This document shows, one piece after another, positions 37,613 through 44,863 of a stretch of 44,863 nt of DNA (position 1 is the first letter of the stretch; every line of letters begins with the position of its first letter). The translations under genes were made by a program, and so were the position numbers. The stretch is from Syntrophomonadaceae bacterium (GTDB lineage Bacteria; Bacillota; Dethiobacteria; DTU022). The DNA lies in the NCBI GenBank assembly GCA_003554615.1, contig PWGX01000047.1, forward strand, positions 1 through 44,863, in the 5' to 3' direction. A model generated the notes under the pieces. It was given only the letters and a program-made list of their open reading frames with translations. It was not told where the DNA came from and ran no database searches.

Positions 37613-38727
37613 ACATGATAAAATTGGAAGGATTGACTAAAGTTTTCAAGGGGCATAATATTCCCGCGGTCAAGGACCTGAACCTGGAAGTAAATGAGGG
37701 GGATGTTTGTGTCCTGGTTGGCCCTTCGGGTTGCGGAAAAACTACAACCATGAAAATGATCAACCGCCTTTATGAGCCAACCGGGGGGAAGATATATATC
37801 CGGGATGAAGACGTCCTTCAAATGGACCCGATAAAACTGCGCCTGGATATTGGCTATGTGATCCAGGAAATCGGATTGTTTCCTCACATGACAATTTATG
37901 AAAATATCGCTACCGTCCCCAATGAAAAACAGTGGCCCAAAGACCAGGTAAAAGAAAAAGTAGATAACGTGATGAGTCTGGTAGGGCTCGACCCGGATGT
38001 TTTCAAAAATCGCTATCCTTCGGCCTTGAGCGGTGGCCAGAGGCAAAGGGTCGGCGTGGCCCGGGCGATGGTATCCGATCCGTCTATTATGCTCATGGAC
38101 GAGCCTTTCGGCGCGGTCGACCCGATCACAAGGGCTCGCCTGCAGAACGAGTTTTTAAGGATCCAGGAAAGGATGGATAAAACCATCGTTTTCGTTACCC
38201 ACGATATTGATGAAGCGATTAAAATGAGCGATACCATCGCTGTGATGAAAGAAGGCCAACTGGTCCAGCACGCCACTCCGAGCGATCTTCTCAGCGCGCC
38301 GGCCGATGAATTTGTTTCCAATCTGGTCGGCCGAAACCGTTCCATCAAGCGTTTGCACCTGATCCGAATCAGCGAAATTTTGGAAGATGTCGACAGGGCA
38401 CCGGCAATCAAGGATGACACAAAGGAAGAAGAGGTTAAAAAACGGCTTGATGAAAGTGATCTCAGGACAGTTATAGTTGTCGATCGCGATAACAAACTGA
38501 AAGGGGTTGTCGGGGTAAATGATCTAAAACGAAAAACAGGTGAAGTGGCAGGCGATTACTACCAGGAAGTATCTGACACTGTAACCGACGATGCCACTTT
38601 GAATGATGCCCTTTCGGTTATGCTTGAGATTGGTGAAGGTTATGTTGCCGTAGTTAACGAAGATGAGAAGTATCAAGGAACAATCACCCTGGGCGACCTG
38701 CTCAACGTGGTCAGGGAGGAGAGCTAA
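37609..38727 (+). CDS. OpuC/ProV-type ABC transporter ATP-binding protein with CBS domains
   Basis: GPSGCGKTTTMKMINRLYEPTGGKI; LSGGQRQRVGVARAM; LMDEPFGAVDPITR; C-terminal CBS pair. Confidence 0.94.
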   Translation: MNMIKLEGLTKVFKGHNIPAVKDLNLEVNEGDVCVLVGPSGCGKTTTMKMINRLYEPTGGKIYIRDEDVLQMDPIKLRLDIGYVIQEIGLFPHMTIYENIATVPNEKQWPKDQVKEKVDNVMSLVGLDPDVFKNRYPSALSGGQRQRVGVARAMVSDPSIMLMDEPFGAVDPITRARLQNEFLRIQERMDKTIVFVTHDIDEAIKMSDTIAVMKEGQLVQHATPSDLLSAPADEFVSNLVGRNRSIKRLHLIRISEILEDVDRAPAIKDDTKEEEVKKRLDESDLRTVIVVDRDNKLKGVVGVNDLKRKTGEVAGDYYQEVSDTVTDDATLNDALSVMLEIGEGYVAVVNEDEKYQGTITLGDLLNVVREES

Positions 38728-38729
38728 CC

Positions 38730-39452
38730 ATGCTACGAACTTTGTGGGTTTGGATCGGAATTCCACTGATCATGATCGGGATTGCATCAGCAATTGTTAT
38801 CTATTCTGTCAATAACCCTCCTGATACTATAGTTGCCCGGATGCTCACCTATGAGCGGATTTTTAGAGTTATCAGGGAGCATATGGGTCTGCTTCTGGTA
38901 TCGATGATCGGGGCTACGATCGTCGGTGTAGCCGGGGGGATTATGCTATCCCGCCCCAGCCTGTACCGGATCGGCCGGGTAATGGAAACTCTAGTCAACA
39001 TCGGCCAGACTGTGCCCAGCCTGGCCGTGCTGGCTCTTTTCTATACCATATTAGGCCTGGGGTTCAGGGTAGCGGTATTTGCCCTGTTTCTCTACTCGAT
39101 TTTGCCCATTCTGAGGAACACTTTTGCCGGTATAGACGGAGTTGAACACAGTATTATTGAAGCGGCCAGGGGAATGGGTATGCGTCCCCTACGTGTTTTA
39201 ACCAAGATTGAACTACCGATCGCTTTTCCGATTATTGTGGCCGGCCTCAGGACTGCTATCGTGATTAATGTCGGTGCGGCTACCCTGGCTACCTTTATTG
39301 GCGGCGGTGGCCTCGGCGACCTGATCGTGACCGGGCTTTCAGTTCACCGGGATATGATTATCGTGAATGGAGCGGTTATTGCTGCTATTACGGCCATTTT
39401 ATTGGATTATTTGATTGGCAAAGCCGAAGAACGGGTTGTCCGCTGGTCTTAA
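38730..39452 (+). CDS. OpuC/ProW-type ABC transporter permease (second)
   Basis: VNIGQTVPSLAVLALFYTILGLGFRVAVFALFLYSILPILRNTFAGI...EAARGMGMRPLRVLTKIELPIAFPIIVAGLRTA. Confidence 0.92.
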   Translation: MLRTLWVWIGIPLIMIGIASAIVIYSVNNPPDTIVARMLTYERIFRVIREHMGLLLVSMIGATIVGVAGGIMLSRPSLYRIGRVMETLVNIGQTVPSLAVLALFYTILGLGFRVAVFALFLYSILPILRNTFAGIDGVEHSIIEAARGMGMRPLRVLTKIELPIAFPIIVAGLRTAIVINVGAATLATFIGGGGLGDLIVTGLSVHRDMIIVNGAVIAAITAILLDYLIGKAEERVVRWS

Positions 39453-39597
39453 TCGTATAAGCTTCGAGAGACTTTGATATATATTAGCAAAAATTTGTGA
39501 TTGGATGTTATAATAAAGGTTAAGAGTTAAAGTGAAATAGAGTTAGAGTTTGGCTGTTTTCCCAAACCAAATGAGTAGAAGGGGGTAGATTATATTT

Positions 39598-40521
39598 ATG
39601 AGTATTAAAAGATTGTTGACACTGTCTTTAGTCTTGATGTTGCTGGTAGGTTCGTTGTTTGTAATGGGCTGTGAGCCTGATGAGCCTACAGTAACAGTCG
39701 GCTCGAAAGAGTTTACCGAACAGCTGATCCTGGGCCAGATTGCCCTGGTTGCCCTGGAAGATGCCGGTATCCCGACGGAAGATGAAACCAACCTGGGAGG
39801 GACCGTTATTGCCCGTGAAGCCCTGGAAAGAGGGGACATAAATATGTACTGGGAATACACCGGCACAGCATTGGTTGAGTTTATGGCGCACGAAGTGATC
39901 ACCGACCCGGAAGAAGCATATGCTACTATCTCTGAGTGGGACCAGGCGGAAAATGATCTGGTCTGGCTGGAAAAAACACCGTTTAACAATACTTACACCG
40001 TCATGATGCGCCAGGAAGATGCCGATGAGATGGGCATCGAAACAATCAGTGACCTGGCTGAAGCCATTAACGAAGGCGTAGAAGCTCCCGAACCGGGCGA
40101 ATGGACTTTTGCTACCGACCACGAATACGAAGCTCGCGATGACGGTCTGGAACAGCTGCAGGTGCATTACGGTTTTGAATTTGAAAGTTACGAAGTTATG
40201 GACCTCGGGATTACCTACGGCGCATTGAATGATGGGATGCATGCCACTGCAATGGGCTTTGCTACCGATGCCAGGATTGCTGAGTTCAACCTGGTCAACC
40301 TGGCAGACGACCAGGAATTCCATCCGGTTTATAACTGCTCACCGGTTGTGCGCCAGGAAATACTGGATGAATATCCTGAAATCCCGGACATTCTTAATCC
40401 AATCGCGGCTGCGTTGACCCCGGAAGTAATGTCTTCACTGAACATGAAAGTAGACCTGGAAGAAGAACTTCCGAGAGAAGCTGCAGAAGAGTGGCTGCGT
40501 GAAGAAGGGTTTATCGAGTAA
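39598..40521 (+). CDS. Glycine betaine/choline-type ABC transporter substrate-binding lipoprotein (OpuCC-like)
   Basis: Lipobox LFVMGC; TVGSKEFTEQLILGQIALVALEDAGI...LGGTVIAREALERGDINMYWEYTGTAL. Confidence 0.92.
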   Translation: MSIKRLLTLSLVLMLLVGSLFVMGCEPDEPTVTVGSKEFTEQLILGQIALVALEDAGIPTEDETNLGGTVIAREALERGDINMYWEYTGTALVEFMAHEVITDPEEAYATISEWDQAENDLVWLEKTPFNNTYTVMMRQEDADEMGIETISDLAEAINEGVEAPEPGEWTFATDHEYEARDDGLEQLQVHYGFEFESYEVMDLGITYGALNDGMHATAMGFATDARIAEFNLVNLADDQEFHPVYNCSPVVRQEILDEYPEIPDILNPIAAALTPEVMSSLNMKVDLEEELPREAAEEWLREEGFIE

Positions 40522-40589
40522 GCAGAAAAATAGGCTGTAAAATGATGAAGCAGTTAATATAGTAAGGGAAAAACAGCCAGTTTTAGATG

Positions 40590-40623
40590 GGGCAAGCAGG
40601 AACATTCTTGCTTGCCCTTTTGT
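40590..40623 (+). terminator. Intrinsic terminator after the substrate-binding protein gene
   Basis: GGGCAAGCA (40590-40598) / TGCTTGCCC (40609-40617), then TTTTGT. Confidence 0.8.
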
Positions 40624-40688
40624 CATTGTGCAACGGTTTATTTGAGCCGGGAAAATGTCTATTGACAAGCATTTATGGAGGGATTAGT

Positions 40689-41186
40689 ATGGCGATATTG
40701 GCAAAAGAAATTATGACCTCTCCGGTGATCAGCGTCAAACTGGACACTTCACTGAAGAGGGCGGCTGAGATTTTGGATGAGAATAGTTTTAGCGGGATGC
40801 CGGTTACTGATGATGAGGATAACTTAATCGGGGTTGTATCTGAGACCGATATCCTTCGTTACACCCAGCAAATAATCGGTCAGCCCCTGCGCGATCCTCA
40901 CCAGGTATTTACCAAGGGCAAAGAAGTACTTCATGTCGACATTACTCACCGGGGTGTGGAAGTGATAGAACTGGTTGCTTCCACAACCGTCGAGACCCTT
41001 ATGACGACAGAAGTGATTTCAGTTAAAGAAGATACTCCTGTATATGAAGTAAGCCGTTTAATGTATGAAAACGGCATTAATCGTATCCCCGTTACCGACG
41101 AGAACAATAAACTAACAGGGATTATTACCAGGGCGGACTTAATCAGGGCCATGGTACAAAAGTGGGAGACAATTAACCAGACTTAA
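40689..41186 (+). CDS. Two-CBS-domain protein
   Basis: MAILAKEIMTSPVISVKLDTSLKRAAEILDENSFSGMPVTDDEDNLIGVVSETD...VETLMTTEVISVKEDTPVYEVSRLMYENGINRIPVTDENNKLTGIITRADLIR. The track start (40587) lies inside the terminator; ATG 40689 preferred. Confidence 0.9.
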   Translation: MAILAKEIMTSPVISVKLDTSLKRAAEILDENSFSGMPVTDDEDNLIGVVSETDILRYTQQIIGQPLRDPHQVFTKGKEVLHVDITHRGVEVIELVASTTVETLMTTEVISVKEDTPVYEVSRLMYENGINRIPVTDENNKLTGIITRADLIRAMVQKWETINQT

Positions 41187-41239
41187 AAGGGTAGCAAAGC
41201 AAAGAGTTATTAAATATAGTACGTCGGGGGGCAGGAACT

Positions 41240-42724
41240 ATGGAAAAACCGACTTATGAAGGCGGGGGCTATAATGTCCTTTCTGAAAAGGAGATAAGCC
41301 AGATCCATGAAACATCGATCAAGGTGTTGGAAAAAGTAGGATTTGAAATTAATTACCAGCCGGCCCTCGAGCTGTTTGAAAAAAACGGGGCAAGAGTTGA
41401 TTATGACCGCCACCGGATCTATGTGACCAGGGATCTTGTATCCCGCTGTATCAAACAAGCTCCGGCCGAATTTGTCTTTTACGGCCGCCAGGAAGGAAAA
41501 GATATTACCATTGGCGGCAAGAAAGTTAATTTTGGCACCGGAGGACTGGCCCTTTATGTTTTGGATCTTGAACGCAACAAGCGACCCGGGGCCATCCACG
41601 ATGTCGCTGAGCTGGCCCGGCTTGCCGACAGGCTGGAATACCTGAACTTTTTTATCAATCCCCTTTACCCGCATGATATCAATATCGAGACTGTGGGTAT
41701 CAATACCAAGTACCAGGCTTTTCTGAATACCGGTAAACCGGTAATGGGCGGTATTTTCAGCAAGCAGGGGCTTGAAGACTCAATTAGAATCGCCTCAATT
41801 ATCGCCGGAGGTCTGGAAAATCTACAGCGCAGGCCCTTTGTCGGTTTTATTTCATCGATAACCAGCCCGTTAAAAATCAGCCCCGAGCATGCGGAGTATA
41901 TCATGGAAGTAGCCCGCTATGGTCTCCCCCTGGCTACATCAACTGCCCCTGCAGCCGGCGCAACGGCGCCGATCACCCTGGCCGGCACCCTGGTTCAGCA
42001 AAATGCCGAAGCGCTGATGGGAGTTATGCTTACCCAGCTTGTTAACCCGGGCACGCCTGTCCTGTACAGCGCTGTTCCGGTAACCATGGATATGCGGACC
42101 ATGTCCTTCTTGATGGGCAGTATTGAATCGGGCCTGATGAACGCAGCCATTACCCAGATGGCCCATTATTACCGCCTCCCCTGTTACCTGACTGTGGGAA
42201 CCACTGATTCCAAGCTGCCTGATGCCCAGGCTGCTCATGAAGGAGCGACCACAGCCATGCTGGCTGCCCTGGCCGGAGGGAACTTTATTCATGAAGCGTT
42301 TGGCATGCTTGACGGCGCCCTTACCGTTTCATATGCTCAGTATATTATTGACAATGATATTGTTGGAAGCTGCCTGCGTACTTTACGGGGCATCGAAGTC
42401 AATCAAGATTCCCTGGCCTATGATGTCATAGCCAAGGTTGGCCCCGGTGGCAATTATCTTGGTGAAGAACATACAGTCAGGTACATGCGCACTGAAAGCT
42501 TTGCTCCGCGGGCCAGCGATCGACAGCCTTACCAGCGCTGGATCGATGCCGGGAGCAAGGACAGCTGGAAGCGGGCGGAAGAACTTGCTGTGCAGATCCT
42601 CCAGGAGCCTTCCGAGCCGATTGTTCCCCCGGAAATCGATGCCAGGGTCAGAGAGGAATTTCCAGCCCTGGTTACCGTAGAAAAAGGAGACGGGATCCAT
42701 TGGGAGACTGAGTCGTCAGGATAG
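41240..42724 (+). CDS. Trimethylamine methyltransferase (MttB) superfamily protein, second paralogue, non-pyrrolysine type
   Basis: LSEKEISQIHETSIKVLEKVGFEINYQPALELFEKNGARVDYDRHRIYVTRDLV; VNFGTGGLALYVLD; AAGATAPITLAGTLVQQNAEALMGVMLTQLVNPGTPVLYSAVP; uninterrupted frame. Confidence 0.92.
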   Translation: MEKPTYEGGGYNVLSEKEISQIHETSIKVLEKVGFEINYQPALELFEKNGARVDYDRHRIYVTRDLVSRCIKQAPAEFVFYGRQEGKDITIGGKKVNFGTGGLALYVLDLERNKRPGAIHDVAELARLADRLEYLNFFINPLYPHDINIETVGINTKYQAFLNTGKPVMGGIFSKQGLEDSIRIASIIAGGLENLQRRPFVGFISSITSPLKISPEHAEYIMEVARYGLPLATSTAPAAGATAPITLAGTLVQQNAEALMGVMLTQLVNPGTPVLYSAVPVTMDMRTMSFLMGSIESGLMNAAITQMAHYYRLPCYLTVGTTDSKLPDAQAAHEGATTAMLAALAGGNFIHEAFGMLDGALTVSYAQYIIDNDIVGSCLRTLRGIEVNQDSLAYDVIAKVGPGGNYLGEEHTVRYMRTESFAPRASDRQPYQRWIDAGSKDSWKRAEELAVQILQEPSEPIVPPEIDARVREEFPALVTVEKGDGIHWETESSG

Positions 42725-42749
42725 GAAAGGACTGCTTGCCTGCAAACAA

Positions 42750-43787
42750 TCAGGGGAAAGAGACCACCAGCCTGACTATATTTTCCTCTTTTTCCCTAAG
42801 CATTTCCAGGCCCCGGTTAACTTCTTCCAGAGGCAGTTCCCTGGCGACCGAATACGACATATCCAGCCTGTTTTGGGCAGCCAGTTCGATAATCACCGGA
42901 AAATCAATCCTGCTTTGATCGGCACTACCAAGCAGGGTCATTTCTTTCAGGAGTAGATCGTGATAGGGGCTGATCCCTACCTCTTCAGGACAGATGCCCA
43001 CAATTACGGTCCTTCCTCCGACGGCCGTGCAGTCGATAGCCTGCCTGACTGTTTCGGGCAGTCCGATTAGTTCAGCTGCCACATCGGCTCCGCCCCCGGT
43101 TAAAGTTCTAATTTTTTCTAAAGCATTGTCTTGACGGGGATTAACCGTGGCGGTTGCTCCTACTTTTTGGGCCAGATCCAGCTTGTCCCGGTCCAAATCC
43201 ATGGCGATGACCTGTCCGGCTCCCATTATTTTCGCGATTTGAACGGCATGAAGGCCGAGGCCGCCAATGCCAATAATCAAAACGCTGTCTCCTGTTTTTA
43301 CTCCGGCCCTGGTCAGGGCATGAAAAGGTGTGGCCACGGCATCGGTTAAGAGGGCAGCCTGGGAATAGGGGATCGATTCCGGAAAAGGAAAAGCATTGCG
43401 GGCGGGGATCACCAGGTATTCGGCAAACCCACCGTCAATATTTTTGCCCAGCATTTCGGCTTCACTGCAATAATTGTCATTTCCAGTGCAGCAGGCCATG
43501 CATTCGCCGCAGGTAACCAGATAGAAGAGGCATACCCGGTCACCGGCCTTGAGTCCTTTTACTTCTTCGCCGCATTCAACAACTTCGCCCGCTATTTCGT
43601 GGCCCAGGGTAATCGGCAGCTTTGTTACCTGGCTTCTTCCGTCCTGGTAGTGCAGATCGGAGCTGCAGATACCTGCCGCTTTCACTTTTAGTAAAATTTC
43701 GCCCCGCCCCGGCCTGGGAATGGGCACTTCAATCAGCTCCAGCGGCCTTCCCGGCTTTGTTAACTGTGCCGCCCGCATTGTTTTCAT
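42750..43787 (-). CDS. Zinc-dependent alcohol dehydrogenase (MDR superfamily)
   Basis: GICSSDLHYQDGRSQVTKLPITLGHEIAGEVVECGEEVKGLKAGDRV; CGECMACCTGNDNYC; VLIIGIGGLGLHAVQIAKIMGA. ATG at 43787 with SD gggaggtg (track start 43832). Confidence 0.93.
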   Translation of the reverse strand: MKTMRAAQLTKPGRPLELIEVPIPRPGRGEILLKVKAAGICSSDLHYQDGRSQVTKLPITLGHEIAGEVVECGEEVKGLKAGDRVCLFYLVTCGECMACCTGNDNYCSEAEMLGKNIDGGFAEYLVIPARNAFPFPESIPYSQAALLTDAVATPFHALTRAGVKTGDSVLIIGIGGLGLHAVQIAKIMGAGQVIAMDLDRDKLDLAQKVGATATVNPRQDNALEKIRTLTGGGADVAAELIGLPETVRQAIDCTAVGGRTVIVGICPEEVGISPYHDLLLKEMTLLGSADQSRIDFPVIIELAAQNRLDMSYSVARELPLEEVNRGLEMLREKEENIVRLVVSFP

Positions 43788-44027
43788 TTCAAGCACCTCC
43801 CGGTGATGATTAGAGTTAGTTTTATTTAACATTCGGTACTTTGCTTTTAATGCGATACTTCGCCCGGGTTACCTTCAAATCCTTCAAAAAACTGCGGATT
43901 AGAGGCTTGCCTGTTACCTGCCGATAAAAACCGGTTGGGGGAAGGGAAACAGGTGCGGTACGTAGAAATCTATTTTCACATTTTCTCTATTCTAAACTAA
44001 AAACTAAGCCAGGTGGTGAACCGTTGG

Positions 44028-44863
44028 ATGAAAATAAGAAAGGCTGTAATACCGGCTGCGGGCCTGGGAACCCGTTTTTTGCCGGCATCAAAAGCGCAGC
44101 CCAAGGAAATGCTGCCCATAGTAGACAAACCGACTATACAGTACGTTGTTGAGGAGGCGGTTGATGCAGGTATCGAAGATATCCTGATCATTACCGGCCG
44201 CAATAAGCAATCGATTGAAGATCACTTTGACCGAAGTATAGAACTGGAACAGGCCCTGGGGCAAAAGAACAAAGAACAAGAGCTGCAAGAAATGAAAAAG
44301 ATCAGTGCCCTGGCCAATATATTTTATGTGCGGCAGAAGGAACCGCTTGGATTGGGCCATGCGGTGTTATGTGCCCGCCGTTTTGTTGGCAGCGAACCTT
44401 TTGCCGTCCTGCTTGGCGATGATGTGATCCATGCCCGGGTTCCTTGCATCGGACAGATGGCCGATGTTTATGCGCAAATGGAAAATACCGTTTTGGGTGT
44501 ACGCAGGGTGGGTTTTGATCACATCCATAAGTACGGGGCAGTTGAGTCCGATGATCCGGAAGGCAGTGTGGTCAGTGTCAGCCGCTTAACTGAAAAGCCT
44601 TCCCGGGAAGAGGCTAAAACTGACCTGGCCGTGCTGGGACGCTATATTATAGTTCCGGAAATTTTTGATATTCTTGAAAAAACGCCGCCCGGTTCGGGAA
44701 GAGAGATTCAGCTTACCGATGCTTTAAATACTCTTGCCGAACAACAACCGGTCTGGGCTTATACATTTGAAGGGCGGCGATACGATGTGGGAGACCGCCT
44801 CGGTTTCCTGGAAGCCACGATTGAATATGCTCTCAGGAGAAAAGATTTAGCTCCCGGGTTGAA
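44028..44863 (+). CDS. galU: UTP-glucose-1-phosphate uridylyltransferase (partial, runs off the right edge)
   Basis: MKIRKAVIPAAGLGTRFLPASKAQPKEMLPIVDKPTIQYVVEEAVDAGIEDILIITGRNKQSIEDHFDRSIELE, read from the sequence; not in the ORF track because it is truncated. Confidence 0.94.
   Translation, partial: MKIRKAVIPAAGLGTRFLPASKAQPKEMLPIVDKPTIQYVVEEAVDAGIEDILIITGRNKQSIEDHFDRSIELEQALGQKNKEQELQEMKKISALANIFYVRQKEPLGLGHAVLCARRFVGSEPFAVLLGDDVIHARVPCIGQMADVYAQMENTVLGVRRVGFDHIHKYGAVESDDPEGSVVSVSRLTEKPSREEAKTDLAVLGRYIIVPEIFDILEKTPPGSGREIQLTDALNTLAEQQPVWAYTFEGRRYDVGDRLGFLEATIEYALRRKDLAPGL

Noticed and set aside
40587-40688. N-terminal extension of the CBS protein in the ORF track
   Set aside because: It spans an intrinsic terminator (40590-40623); ATG 40689 with an upstream tggaggg is a better start.
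32870-42724. Pyrrolysine-containing MttB
   Set aside because: Both MttB-family frames are continuous with no in-frame amber codon; they belong to the non-Pyl part of the superfamily.

Overview
The window looks like a chromosomal segment of an anaerobic, probably Firmicutes-like bacterium; this lineage guess is an inference from gene content. I saw no phage, transposon, CRISPR, tRNA or rRNA. From left to right it carries: a znuACB-type zinc ABC operon with a Fur-family regulator; a DAK2/FakA-like protein; a DUF523-DUF1722 protein; lipoproteins, one with four internal repeats; two membrane-anchored parallel beta-helix proteins; a CadC-like ArsR regulator with an SO_0444-type permease; lgt, a DUF427 protein and a secreted MsrB; an MFS transporter; a DtxR-type regulator with feoA and feoB; metY-metX-metW; a YprA/YprB (MrfA/MrfB-like) pair; an Fe-S protein; mnmG and nadE; a tiny glutaredoxin-like gene; a CDF transporter; and a large quaternary-amine cluster (two non-pyrrolysine MttB-superfamily proteins, a corrinoid protein, a SAM methyltransferase, an OpuC-type ABC transporter and a CBS protein), followed by an alcohol dehydrogenase and a partial galU. 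The strongest hidden signal is the glutaredoxin-like gene at 31224. Its apparent TGA stop is followed by exactly two sense codons and a TAA (GFGGGG-U-G-I-stop), with a 7-bp hairpin placed as expected for a bacterial SECIS element. It is therefore a candidate C-terminal 'Uxx-star' selenoprotein that ordinary ORF calling truncates. A second notable signal is the mttB-type gene at 32870, whose Shine-Dalgarno is separated from its TTG start by a perfect 8-bp hairpin that would restore a 7-nt spacing when folded.
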